From: JABFXC01 sp045804265
GTDB lineage: Bacteria; Gemmatimonadota; Gemmatimonadetes; Gemmatimonadales; Gemmatimonadaceae
Direction: 5' to 3'
Length of the DNA: 64,000 nt
NCBI GenBank assembly: GCA_045804265.1
Contig: JBJMNK010000141.1
Span: 1-64,000 of the forward strand
The notes under the pieces were generated by a model, which saw nothing but the letters and a program-made list of their open reading frames with translations, was not told where the DNA came from and did no database searches. Positions 50,631 to 59,286 of this stretch are shown here, piece by piece; the first letter of the stretch is position 1, and every line of letters starts with the position of its first letter. The position numbers were made by a program, and so were the translations under genes.

Positions 50631-51563
50631 ATGGCTCAGAAACGCTGGACTCTGCTGGTCGTCCCCGAGGGCTCGACGGATTCGCCGCGCAGCTACGCGT
50701 TGAGCGCGCGGACTCTCCGCACCCTGACGACCACCGCCGGCATCGTCGCACTGGTTGCGACTGTCGGACTCGGCGTGGCGATTACCACGTACGCGACGCC
50801 AAGTGGGCGCGCGGCGCGCGCCGACGCTGAGCAGCTGGGCGGCGAACTGACCGAGCTGCGCCAGAAGCTCGCTGTTCTCCAGGATACCATCCGCGCCATT
50901 GGCGTCCGTGACGAGCGCGTTCGGACGCTGGCCGGTCTCGCGCCGGTGGACTCTTCGGTGCGCGAAGCTGGTATCGGTGGACCCGGCACGCCGTCGCTCG
51001 ATCGCGACGTCCTCTACAAGTCCGACCCGACGTTAGGCAGGCTCGCCTTCGATGCGCGCACTGACCTGGATGACCTGATCCGCAAGGCGAACATCCTGTC
51101 GGCCAGCTTTGCCGAGGTGACCGATACCCTCGCTCGAAACAATCAGCGGCTGGCGAGCACCCCCTCGATCATGCCGACCGCGGGCTGGCTATCGAGCCAG
51201 TTCTCGATGCACCGCTTCCATCCGATCCTGCACATCTCGCGTCCGCACGAGGGCATCGACGTGAGCGCCCCGATGGGCGCGCCGGTTGTAGCTCCCGCGT
51301 CGGGTGTCGTGATCACCGTCAGCCAGCAGCGCGGGTATGGGCAGGTGCTCGAGATCAACCACGGGAACGGGATCATCACCAAATACGCGCACCTCTCGCG
51401 CGTCAACGTGAAGCAGGGGCAGCGGGTCACTCGCGGCCAGCTGATCGCGAACGTTGGCAACAGCGGGCTTTCGACCGGTCCGCACCTGCATTACGAGATC
51501 CACCTCAACGGCCGCGTCGTCGACCCGACGACCTTCGTCCTGCCGGGCGCGATTCCGGACTGA
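50631..51563 (+). CDS. M23-family (LytM) peptidoglycan endopeptidase
   Basis: 310 residues. A cytoplasmic N-terminus (RWTLLVVPEGSTDSPRSYAL) is followed by one membrane helix (about 33-52), a coiled-coil stalk (AEQLGGELTELRQKLAVLQD) and a LytM domain from about 190. In the domain, HRFHPILHISRPHEGID supplies the first zinc ligands and PHLHYEIHL the catalytic HxH. All zinc ligands are present, so it may be active, cutting peptide cross-links in the periplasm. GAGAGGA lies just before the ATG. It is preceded by metG with a 134-bp gap containing no visible terminator. Confidence 0.9.
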   Translation: MAQKRWTLLVVPEGSTDSPRSYALSARTLRTLTTTAGIVALVATVGLGVAITTYATPSGRAARADAEQLGGELTELRQKLAVLQDTIRAIGVRDERVRTLAGLAPVDSSVREAGIGGPGTPSLDRDVLYKSDPTLGRLAFDARTDLDDLIRKANILSASFAEVTDTLARNNQRLASTPSIMPTAGWLSSQFSMHRFHPILHISRPHEGIDVSAPMGAPVVAPASGVVITVSQQRGYGQVLEINHGNGIITKYAHLSRVNVKQGQRVTRGQLIANVGNSGLSTGPHLHYEIHLNGRVVDPTTFVLPGAIPD

Positions 51564-51731
51564 GTTCATCGGCCGCGTGCGCTTCCGCTGCGCGACGTTC
51601 GTCCGGAATCCGTGAACCCCTCGCGTCGGGTGTTGCGCCGCGGTCCGTTTCGACGCATCGTCTCCTGAGTACTCGGCGCAGCCCGATCCTTGGCGGTGCT
51701 CGCGCCCTTCGCGTCGAGAACGGAGGCCATC

Positions 51732-52199
51732 ATGTGGCGTCGCGCTGTTTGCTTCACTGTTGCCGCTGCCTGCGTTAGCATGGCTGCCTGTGGCCACAAC
51801 GTCCGTCCGCGCAGCTTCGATCCTCCGGGGGAGCAGCTCATCCTTCCCGACGAGATCGCGAAGTCGGGTGCGACCGACGCGTGGGACGTCGTCCGCCGCC
51901 TCAGCCACATGTCCACGACGAGTACGATCGCGGGCGAACCTTCCCGGATGTATCGCCGCGGCCGGAGCAGCATGGTGATCCGCGAGCGCCCGATCGTCGT
52001 CATCGACGGCATTCAGGTCGCCGAGCTGGAAGCGCTCTCCGATGTGCGCGCCGATCAGATCTCGTGGATGCGCATTCTCACCGGCGCCGCCAGCACGACG
52101 CGCTACGGGGCGCGCGGAGGTGCCGGCGCTGTGATCGTGCAGACGTTAGGCACGGAGATGCCCGGATCTTCCAGCAGGCAAAGTCGCCGCGCTCGCTGA
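51732..52199 (+). CDS. Lipoprotein with stand-alone TonB-plug-like domain
   Basis: 155 residues, ATG 51732 with CGGAGG seven bases ahead. The N-terminus is a signal peptide with the lipobox SMAAC. The C-terminal 60 residues resemble the end of a TonB-receptor plug: VVIDGIQV, an ADQISWMRILTGA strand-helix and TRYGARGGAGAVIVQT, as in SusC-family receptors, but with no barrel. An in-frame GTG/ATG-like start at 51690 would precede the ribosome-binding site and is not used. It ends at a palindromic terminator facing the SusD gene. Function unknown. Confidence 0.75.
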   Translation: MWRRAVCFTVAAACVSMAACGHNVRPRSFDPPGEQLILPDEIAKSGATDAWDVVRRLSHMSTTSTIAGEPSRMYRRGRSSMVIRERPIVVIDGIQVAELEALSDVRADQISWMRILTGAASTTRYGARGGAGAVIVQTLGTEMPGSSSRQSRRAR

Positions 52200-52208
52200 C
52201 CTGTGAAA

Positions 52209-52252
52209 AAACACGATGGGGCGGCCGCGATCGCGGCCGCCCCATCGTGTTT
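52209..52252. terminator. Perfect 44-bp palindrome, bidirectional terminator
   Basis: Perfectly self-complementary from AACACG at 52209 through to CGTGTT at 52252, centred between 52230 and 52231. It lies between the convergent ends of the plug-lipoprotein gene and susD. There is a run of A bases on the left, which becomes U in the minus-strand transcript, so it works best for the susCD operon. Confidence 0.85.
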
Positions 52253-52272
52253 CCCGCCCTGCAGTACCGCGA

Positions 52273-53631
52273 TCAGGCGTTCCGATCGAGGCAGCCGTGG
52301 AAGTTCGGGTTGTTCTTCTCGACGTCCGGCACCGGGAAGTTCACGTCCGTGCCGTAGTTGTTCCCCTTGAAGAACGGGCCAGTCGGGAACACGCTCTCCG
52401 GGGTCCGATTGTACTGCCGCACGAGCCGGCGCAGGTCGCCGAGCCGGTGGGCGGTGAGGTAGAACCAGAACGCGCGCTCCCGGAACAGCTGGTTCTGCTG
52501 TGCGGTCGCACCGACGGCCGGCGCCAGTGGCGTAAGGCCCACCGTCGCGCGCAGTGTGTTCAGGATCGCTAGCGTGCCGGTGGTTGGCGTTGCGTAGTTC
52601 CCCGAGGCCAACGCTGCCTCGGCGATGATCAGCTGCGCCTCGGTGTACGACGCGAGCACTGCGGGCGCGTCGCGCTTCGCGTACTTATGCTGCACGATCA
52701 GGTTCGTCGTCTTGTCGAATGCCGCCGACGACGTGTCCTTGTACGTGATGCGCGGATCGTTCGCCGAGAGGTAGTCCAGACCGTTGATCCCCTCGGAGTC
52801 GACGAGCGTCAGGCGCTTCGTGTTGATGTTGAACGTGTAGATCCCGTTGTACTGGTTGCTGGTCGTCACCGAGCTTTCGATGTTGAACACGAAGCCCGAA
52901 GTGACCTGCGCCGCCGTCGCGCCCGCCGCGGCGACCTGCCCGAGGTCAAGCTGCGCCCGCGCCTTACCGACCAGCGCGAGGTTCTTGTACTGCGCCGTGA
53001 TGCCAGGAGCGGCCAGCGCCGAATCGAACTTCGCGATCGCGCGGGTGAAGATCTGCGCGGTCGTCAGCGGCTGTCCATAGATCGTCGCACCGGCGTCGGT
53101 CAACGTGCTGAAGGGCACGCCCGAGCAGTAATCCTCGCCGAACAGAACCGTCGAGTACCCATCGAGCGCGTACGCGAGCGCGAGGCCCGGCTGATCCGCG
53201 CCGAACTGCTTGAACCGAACAGTGGCGATTTCCGCCGCCGCTCGCGCCTGACTCAGCAGAATGAACTGCGCTTCGTTGCTGCTGTTGTCCGTCGTGATCG
53301 TGCGTTGGTCCACCTGGTTGCGCGTCGGGAACGTGTCCGACGACCGGAGCTCATCGGCGAGCAGACCGCTGTATCCGATCTGGCCGCTCGACTCGTTCAC
53401 GTTGCCGGTCCCGATGTAGGCGGCATGGAAGTTTGCCACCGCGCCGCCGAGTAGAATCGGCAGCGCAGTCGCCGTGTTGAGCGACCCGGGGGTCGCGACG
53501 TCGAGATCCTCGACCTTCAGGATCTTGTCGACCGAGCAGGCCGCGCTCGCCGCCAGCACGCCCACAGCGAATGCGCTGTGAGCGGCCAGCCGGATTGCTC
53601 GGCTCAGCTTGGGGTTGAAAGACTCTCTCAT
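52273..53631 (-). CDS. SusD/RagB-family nutrient-binding outer-membrane lipoprotein
   Basis: 452 residues. Signal peptide with the lipobox ASAAC, then the tetratricopeptide-like SusD core: LNTATALPILLGGAVANF, ARAAAEIATVRF, FDSALAAPG, YTEAQLIIAEAALASG, and the C-terminal FRERAFWFYLTAHRLGDLRRL that is diagnostic. It acts as the lid on the SusC barrel and binds a sugar or peptide ligand at the cell surface. It starts 31 bp after the susC-like stop, so both are in one operon. No glycosidase or peptidase is linked, so the ligand cannot be named. Confidence 0.9.
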   Translation of the reverse strand: MRESFNPKLSRAIRLAAHSAFAVGVLAASAACSVDKILKVEDLDVATPGSLNTATALPILLGGAVANFHAAYIGTGNVNESSGQIGYSGLLADELRSSDTFPTRNQVDQRTITTDNSSNEAQFILLSQARAAAEIATVRFKQFGADQPGLALAYALDGYSTVLFGEDYCSGVPFSTLTDAGATIYGQPLTTAQIFTRAIAKFDSALAAPGITAQYKNLALVGKARAQLDLGQVAAAGATAAQVTSGFVFNIESSVTTSNQYNGIYTFNINTKRLTLVDSEGINGLDYLSANDPRITYKDTSSAAFDKTTNLIVQHKYAKRDAPAVLASYTEAQLIIAEAALASGNYATPTTGTLAILNTLRATVGLTPLAPAVGATAQQNQLFRERAFWFYLTAHRLGDLRRLVRQYNRTPESVFPTGPFFKGNNYGTDVNFPVPDVEKNNPNFHGCLDRNA

Positions 53632-53662
53632 CTGCTATTCTCTCGTCTGGGCAAGACCCAGC

Positions 53663-56644
53663 TCAGAAGTTGACGTTGACGCGAGCCGTGTAGTAGCGGA
53701 CTGCCGGCTGCGACAGGAACTCGGCCTGGTTGAAGTTCGAGGCACCAGCATACGTGACCTCGGGATCGAGACCCGTATACTTCGTCCAGGTTGCGAGGTT
53801 GCGGCCGGCAAGCGTCAGGCTGAGCCCACTCGTGCCGAACCGGTTCGCCCAGTCGTTAGGCGCGCGGAACACCACTGCCACTTCGCGAAGCTTGGTGAAG
53901 TTGGCATTCTCGATGTACCCCGCCACTGTGCCGTAGGCATAGTCGGCGACTGCGCGCGCCTGGTCCCACAGCGGCGTCGAAGGATCGTTCACCGCGCGGC
54001 AGTTGATGAACACTGCGCAACGGAAGTCCTCGGACGCGTTGTACAGCTTGAGCCCACCGCGGTAGTCGAAGAGCGCGCTGATCTCGATGTTCTTGATCAG
54101 CGTCAGGCGCGGCCGGACGCTGAACTCGCGCGTCGGGAACGGCGTGCCAAGGTATACTCCGGTGTCACCGATCTGCACTTCGTCCGGCGAGAGAAGCCCG
54201 TCGTGATTCGCGTCCGAATAGCTCAGGATGGGCTGCTGCCAGTACCCACCCAGCGGGTAACCGTTCTGGTGGCGCTGCGTGTTGCCACCGAGACCGAAGA
54301 TGATCGGCGTGATGTCCCTGCCGAGGCTGACGACCTTGTTCTTGTTCGTCGAGCCGGTCAGCGTGAAGTCGAACGATACCGGATCCGACTTGTAGACCTT
54401 CGTGTCGAGCAGCATCTCGATGCCGCTGTTCTGCACCTTGCCGATGTTGTCGTAGCGTGAGTTCGTCGCGCCGAGCGACGGCGCGAGGCGGCGTGCCACC
54501 AACGCATCGTTCGTGTTCTTGTTGTAGTACGTGAACTCGAGCCGCGCCGCGTCACGCCAGAACGTCGCGTCGAAGCCCGTCTCGAACTCCGCTGACTTCT
54601 CCGGCTTCAGCACCGAGTTGCCGGTGCCGCGCAGCACGAGCGCGGGAATGTCGCCGCTCAGCGATGCGGTCACTGCACCGAAGTACGTCGACGCCTGACG
54701 GAACGTCGGACGCTGCCCCGACTCGCCATACGCGGCGCGCAGGCGGAGCGAGCTGACGTACGGCTGCTGCGGGAAGAATCCTTCCTCGCCGACGACCCAC
54801 GAAAGGCTGAACGCCGGGTAGTAGACCCACCCGAAATCCGTGCCGAATGCGCTGTTGCGGTCCGTGCGAACCGCCGCGGTGCCGAACACCTTGTCGCGCC
54901 ACCCGAGCTGCTCGCTCACGTAGCCGCCGATCGTCACGTTCGTTGCGCTTGCTTCGTCGATCGTGAAGAACTGGTTTGCACCCGTCAGCGATCCGATGCC
55001 CGGCGTGATGTTCTCGCCGAACGCCGAGATGCCGTGCGTGTAATCCCGGTTCCACTGGACGCCGACCGAGGTGCTGGTGGTCAGGTCGGTGATCGGGAGG
55101 TACGTCGCCGTCAGGTTGCCGTTCGCCGTGTAGTTGAAGATGTCGAACGGATCAAGCTGCCGTTCGCCGACCGCGGCATCCGGATCGAAGCTGGCCGGGA
55201 ACGTCCCTGGAATGACGTTGAACACGTCGGTCCGGTGCGTCCAGTCGATGCCGGCCGTTCCGTTCGCCGACAGCCAGGACAGGGCCTGCCAGGTCGCGTT
55301 GAAGCCGTTCGTGAAGCGGTCGATGTTCTGGTGCGTGTCGAGCTTGTACAGGTCCTCAGGCAGCACGCCGTAGTAGCCGTGCGTTGCATCGTCATGCGCG
55401 GTGCCGAGGAGGCCGCCGGACACAACGCCCTCACTGTTGTTGTCGTTCTGCGGACGGCCGAGGAGGCTGTGCAGATAGCCCGACGTGACGGTCACCTTCA
55501 GGTTGTCGCGCAGCTGCCCGGTGACGTTCGCCCGCAGGTTGTAACGCTCGAGAAGGTTCGGCGCGTACACACCCTGTTCGCGCTCGACGTCGCCCGACAC
55601 GTAATAGGTCGCCTTGTCGGCTCCGCCCGCTGCGCTCAGGCCGTACTTCTGCCGGTTGCCGACGCGGAACGGGCTCGCATCCTCGAGCGGGTTGAACACG
55701 CTCAGCGCACCGGTCGGCGTGCAGTTGCCAGCCGCCTGCTCAGGCAGGGGGCACGGGCCGATATCGCCACCGCCGTAGTCACCCAGCTGCTCGTAGTTCG
55801 CCGGATACGCGGTGACCTCGTAAATCTTCCCACCCTCGGCGAACGAGTTCCACTGCGTCTTGCCAGCGTGGCCCCGCTTCGTCGTGACCTGAATGACGCC
55901 GTTTGCAGCCGCGGTGCCATAGAGCGCCGCCGCCGCCGGACCCTTCACGATCTCGACGTTCTCGATGTCGTCGGGGTTGATGTCGTTGAAGCGCGACGGG
56001 TTCTGTCCACCGACGCCGATGCGCGACGACTGCGAGTTGTTGTCGACGCGAACGCCATCGATGATCAGGATGGGGTCGTTCGACAGCGAGATCGAGTTCG
56101 AGCCGCGGATGCGGATACGCGACGCGGCGCCAGTAGCCCCACCGGCCTCCTGCACGGTCACGCCCGCCGTACGCGACGACAGCACGTCCGAGAGGTTGTT
56201 GACCGGTGCAAGGGGCAGCGAGTCCACATTGATCCGACCGACCGTTACACCCTTCTCACGCTGGCGCTGCTCCTCGCCGGTCGCGGTCGTGATCACCTGA
56301 TCGAGAATGACCGCGCTCGGCGCGACCGTGAAGTCGACTCGCGTCGACTGGCCGGCAACCACAGTCACAGGCCGCGTGACAGACTGGAAGCCGATGCGGA
56401 GGACGCGAAGCTGAATGCTCCCCTGCGGAACGCCGGCGATCGTGTAGACGCCCTGCGCGTTGGTACGCCCGCCAAGGGTGGTCCCGACGACGACGACTTG
56501 CGCCTCGGGAATCGGAGCCTGCCTTTCCTGGTCCGTGACCGTTCCGGTCACCGTACCATTCTGCTGCGCGAACGCGCGTGCCGGCATCACTGCCGCTGCA
56601 AGCGCGAAGGCGACAGCCAGAAACTGACGATGCTGTCGTGCCAT
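53663..56644 (-). CDS. SusC/RagA-family TonB-dependent receptor
   Basis: 993 residues from ATG 56644, which has a strong GGAGGAGGA ribosome-binding site; the frame is open to 56998 but that stretch is non-coding. Signal peptide ending AFAQQ. Next is a carboxypeptidase-regulatory-like beta domain (GTVTGTVTDQE to GFQSVTRPVTV), the plug domain (IRIRGSNSISLSNDPILIIDGV, then NVEIVKGPAAAALYGTAAANG) and a 22-strand barrel ending in an aromatic strand. It needs the ExbB/ExbD/TonB module encoded at 60-63 kb for energy. Its expression is probably high, judging by the strong ribosome-binding site. Confidence 0.93.
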   Translation of the reverse strand: MARQHRQFLAVAFALAAAVMPARAFAQQNGTVTGTVTDQERQAPIPEAQVVVVGTTLGGRTNAQGVYTIAGVPQGSIQLRVLRIGFQSVTRPVTVVAGQSTRVDFTVAPSAVILDQVITTATGEEQRQREKGVTVGRINVDSLPLAPVNNLSDVLSSRTAGVTVQEAGGATGAASRIRIRGSNSISLSNDPILIIDGVRVDNNSQSSRIGVGGQNPSRFNDINPDDIENVEIVKGPAAAALYGTAAANGVIQVTTKRGHAGKTQWNSFAEGGKIYEVTAYPANYEQLGDYGGGDIGPCPLPEQAAGNCTPTGALSVFNPLEDASPFRVGNRQKYGLSAAGGADKATYYVSGDVEREQGVYAPNLLERYNLRANVTGQLRDNLKVTVTSGYLHSLLGRPQNDNNSEGVVSGGLLGTAHDDATHGYYGVLPEDLYKLDTHQNIDRFTNGFNATWQALSWLSANGTAGIDWTHRTDVFNVIPGTFPASFDPDAAVGERQLDPFDIFNYTANGNLTATYLPITDLTTSTSVGVQWNRDYTHGISAFGENITPGIGSLTGANQFFTIDEASATNVTIGGYVSEQLGWRDKVFGTAAVRTDRNSAFGTDFGWVYYPAFSLSWVVGEEGFFPQQPYVSSLRLRAAYGESGQRPTFRQASTYFGAVTASLSGDIPALVLRGTGNSVLKPEKSAEFETGFDATFWRDAARLEFTYYNKNTNDALVARRLAPSLGATNSRYDNIGKVQNSGIEMLLDTKVYKSDPVSFDFTLTGSTNKNKVVSLGRDITPIIFGLGGNTQRHQNGYPLGGYWQQPILSYSDANHDGLLSPDEVQIGDTGVYLGTPFPTREFSVRPRLTLIKNIEISALFDYRGGLKLYNASEDFRCAVFINCRAVNDPSTPLWDQARAVADYAYGTVAGYIENANFTKLREVAVVFRAPNDWANRFGTSGLSLTLAGRNLATWTKYTGLDPEVTYAGASNFNQAEFLSQPAVRYYTARVNVNF

Positions 56645-57122
56645 TCCTCCTCCTTTCCATCCGAACGATGGGGTGAATCGCCACGCATCAGAGTGGCGAG
56701 CCGCGCTGCGCCTAGAAGCGCGAGCGCCCTGCACCGGCCGCTCGTACACGGGCCGGAAAATCCTGGACAACAGGGCTTGAAGAACGCGCTGTTTTCCGAG
56801 GAAGACCGCTAACACCGCACGTACGACAAATGACCGAATATTGTCAAGCGGAGGTGTGTAAACTCCGGCATTCTCGGGGCGAGCAACGGCGCCTTGACAA
56901 CTGGACGTCATACCATTGTCGAGAAGCCCATTTCCCTCGGGAAAAAGGTACTTTCGACGCAGACTAGCGTCTGTCCCGGGGCGCGGGACGGAATTCACCG
57001 TCTGGGTTCCTTACAAAATCCTGACGCTCGAATTCACAATAACGCCGGCAGGATCTGCGAAATCGCGACCGGAATGGCCACTTGTCAGCGGGGCGTTAGC
57101 GCCTGAAACGCATCTCTCCGGC

Positions 57123-57170
57123 GATCGATGATCGGCGATCGATGATCGGCGATCGATGATCGGCGATCGG
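57123..57170. repeat. 14-bp tandem repeat, three and a half copies
   Basis: Unit GATCGATGATCGGC, at 57123, 57137 and 57151, followed by a partial copy GATCGGG. Every copy holds two GATC sites. Copies are identical. It lies in the space between susC and the lemA terminator. Confidence 0.9.
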
Positions 57171-57235
57171 GACAGGCGTCTCCCTGAGTTTGATCAACAT
57201 CGATCATCACATGTGCATGAGACGCACAGATGCGA

Positions 57236-57267
57236 GACAGGGCGGCCGCGAACACGGCCGCCCTGTC
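57236..57267 (-). terminator. Terminator after lemA
   Basis: GACAGGGCGGCCG (57236-57248), six-base loop, CGGCCGCCCTGTC (57255-57267). Perfect 13-bp stem 21 bp past the lemA stop, without a marked U-run. Confidence 0.75.
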
Positions 57268-57287
57268 CCCTTCTCGCCAGCAGTTGT

Positions 57288-57872
57288 TCAGGGTGTCGCC
57301 GTTGCTGGCTTCGAGAAGTCCACACTCGGTGGCCCGCTCCGCATCGCCGGGTCGGTCACCTCGAAATATTTCCGCTGCTTTGCGCCGGTAACCTTTGCCG
57401 TGAGCGCCGTCGGAAACTGACGGATGTAGGTGTTGTACTGCCGCACCGCGTCATTGTAATCAGTGCGTGCGACTGCAATCCGATTCTCCGTTCCCGTCAG
57501 CTCATCCTGCAGCTGGCGAAAGTTTGCATCGGCCTTCAGCTGTGGATAGTTCTCCGAGATCGCGAGCAGCCTGCCTAACGCTCCGGTCATCTGGGCGTTC
57601 GCGTTCGCCATCGCTTCCGGATCGCCGGCACTTTTCGCCGAGAGCAGCCGCGAGCGAGCGTTCGCGACTTCGGTGAAGATGGTTTCCTCGTGCTGTGCGT
57701 AGCCCTTCACCGTGCTGACGAGGTTGGGAATCAGATCGGCGCGCCGCTGCAGCTGCGTCTCGATCTGCCCCTGCGCCGCGCTCGCCTGCTCGTCGTACGT
57801 CTGGATGTTGTTGTAGCCGCATCCGCTGACGAGCACTGCGACCGCGAGTACCCCGATCATGCGTCGTCTCAT
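57288..57872 (-). CDS. LemA-family lipoprotein
   Basis: 194 residues. Signal peptide with lipobox LVSGC, then the LemA helical domain: YDEQASAAQGQIETQLQRRADLIPNLVSTVKGYAQHEETIF, a mid helix with SENYPQLKADANFRQLQDELTGTENRI and ARTDYNDAVRQYNTYIRQFP. LemA genes are commonly paired with TPM-domain proteins, one of which is encoded upstream at 59287. Role unknown; the family is thought to act at the envelope. The gene is last in a probable minus-strand operon ending at the terminator. Confidence 0.9.
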   Translation of the reverse strand: MRRRMIGVLAVAVLVSGCGYNNIQTYDEQASAAQGQIETQLQRRADLIPNLVSTVKGYAQHEETIFTEVANARSRLLSAKSAGDPEAMANANAQMTGALGRLLAISENYPQLKADANFRQLQDELTGTENRIAVARTDYNDAVRQYNTYIRQFPTALTAKVTGAKQRKYFEVTDPAMRSGPPSVDFSKPATATP

Positions 57873-57924
57873 CGATCGTCTCCATAGGGTGGAATCGGGA
57901 GGCGCCCTGCTCCTCCCGTGTTGC

Positions 57925-58473
57925 TCACGCGCCGCTGAAGCTCAGCTGGACGACGTACTTCCCGGCCTTGACTGTTCCCGGCGCGAGCTTCCATGCGAGC
58001 TTCGCCTTCTGGTTCAGACAGCTGTTCACTGCCTTCCCCGCCGACCCGCTCCAGCGAGCATCGCCGACCGTTGCGTTGGTGATGCCCTCAGCTCCTACGG
58101 TCACGACCATGGCGACGTTTCCCCGAAGCGTCGGGTCGCTCTTCTGCCCGTATTCAGTATAGCAGAACTTCGTCATGCTCTGCTCGCGCTGCACGGCCTC
58201 GGTCAGCGCGGCCGGTGCGGCCGGAACACTCATCGATTCACCACCACCAGTGTTCGCCGGTGGAGTGAGCTTCCGCGGCTTGAACGTGTCCGGCTCAGCT
58301 GGCGGAAGGTTGGAGTGGATGCTCGACAGGTCAGTCGTCTGCGTCGTGTCCAGATGCGTCGTGTCCACCGGCATCGTATCACGCTTCGCCGTCTTGTCCT
58401 TGGGGCAGGCGGCGAGAAGCAGCATCACCGGCAGCACCATCGCCGCAGCGAAACGCGCCGGAATACGGCGCAT
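57925..58473 (-). CDS. Lipoprotein with AgmX/PglI-type C-terminal domain
   Basis: 182 residues from ATG 58473; an upstream in-frame ATG at 58503 is possible but would lengthen the signal region. Lipobox LLLAAC. A threonine/proline-rich linker precedes a C-terminal domain of about 85 residues with two cysteines: MTKFCYTEYGQKSDP, then GNVAMVVTVGAEG and VNSCLNQKAKLAWK. The same layout (CYT.YG ... SC) is found at the end of the TonB-like protein at 60437, so the two are paralogous in that domain. Such domains occur in gliding-motility/energy-transducer proteins. Confidence 0.7.
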   Translation of the reverse strand: MRRIPARFAAAMVLPVMLLLAACPKDKTAKRDTMPVDTTHLDTTQTTDLSSIHSNLPPAEPDTFKPRKLTPPANTGGGESMSVPAAPAALTEAVQREQSMTKFCYTEYGQKSDPTLRGNVAMVVTVGAEGITNATVGDARWSGSAGKAVNSCLNQKAKLAWKLAPGTVKAGKYVVQLSFSGA

Positions 58474-58569
58474 GATTGTCGATGTGATTCCAATACTCGT
58501 CATCGTGCGTTGTCCTGGTGGTGGTTGATCGTGTTCACGTAAATCCTGCGACGCTCGCCGTATCGTACG

Positions 58570-59283
58570 CTATACCGCTATTTGGTCGACATACGCGACC
58601 AACCGCTGCAAACCGTCGAGATAGCCGTCGACCACGCCGGCAGCGTCCTGCGCCTTGAGCTTGTCAACGCCTCGCACATGCCGGACCACCCGCGTGAACG
58701 GCGTGGCGTCGAAACGGCCCTTGGCTGCGATCGCGGCGACCACCGCTTCGTTCTCACTCGGCGGCTCGTCGCCCGCAAGTCGCGATGCCCCCCGGAACAC
58801 GACCATCATGGTGCTGAGGCTTGCCTCGAGCAGCGCGAGCTGGCGGCGTCCATCGTTCCCCGCGGCCAGCACGCCCTGACGAAACTGAAGCAGCTTTCCC
58901 ATCGCCTCGCGTTCGACCTGAAGCCGCAGATCGCCGCGCGCAACCGACACGCCGGCGAATGGAGCTTCGCCGTAGAGCACCTTGTGGCGATCGAGGATGT
59001 CGGCGTACTCCATCGCGAAGATGTCGCTCGACCCACGCCACTCGTCGAGCGTCAACGTCATCGGGGGCGGATTGCCGCTCTCCGACCACGCTGCGGCAAC
59101 TGCAGCCGCGGCGCGGAGCCTCTCGGCGGGGAGCGCCCGTGCGAGCACCAGGACGTTGTAGTCCGAGCGGTTGGCAATGTGTTCGCCTCCGGCCGCGGAG
59201 CCATAAAGCACCACCGAATACAGCGCCTCGCCATACGCTGCCTTCAGCTGCGACACGAGCTCGTCGAGTGTCATCTTCGCCAT
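58570..59283 (-). CDS. Nucleotidyltransferase-fold protein (possible)
   Basis: 237 residues. The N-terminal stretch VVLYGSAAGGEH followed by SDYNVLVLA resembles the hG[GS]x9-13Dh[DE]h pattern of the nucleotidyltransferase fold, but the second acidic residue is replaced by asparagine, so catalysis is doubtful. A helical C-terminal region (REAMGKLLQFRQGVLAAG, LEASLSTMMVVFRGASRL) resembles HEPN-like or KNTase C-terminal helices. It starts 3 bp after the TPM-protein stop. Could be a regulatory or inactive enzyme associated with the LemA/TPM pair. Confidence 0.55.
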   Translation of the reverse strand: MAKMTLDELVSQLKAAYGEALYSVVLYGSAAGGEHIANRSDYNVLVLARALPAERLRAAAAVAAAWSESGNPPPMTLTLDEWRGSSDIFAMEYADILDRHKVLYGEAPFAGVSVARGDLRLQVEREAMGKLLQFRQGVLAAGNDGRRQLALLEASLSTMMVVFRGASRLAGDEPPSENEAVVAAIAAKGRFDATPFTRVVRHVRGVDKLKAQDAAGVVDGYLDGLQRLVAYVDQIAV

Positions 59284-59286
59284 GTG

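Larger units (their letters stand above)
56645..57287. other. Long intergenic region between susC and lemA
   Basis: 643 bp without a credible gene. It should hold the susC promoter: TTGACA is present on the minus strand at 56847-56842 about 200 bp upstream of the ATG, but no fitting -10 follows. A 14-bp tandem repeat lies at 57123-57170 and the lemA terminator at 57236-57267. GATC is unusually dense here (about nine in 90 bp around 57123-57210). No RNA gene was recognised. Confidence 0.5.

Noticed and set aside
55034..56812. Plus-strand open frame of 592 codons
   Set aside because: Antisense to the SusC-like gene, which has a strong ribosome-binding site and complete domain order.
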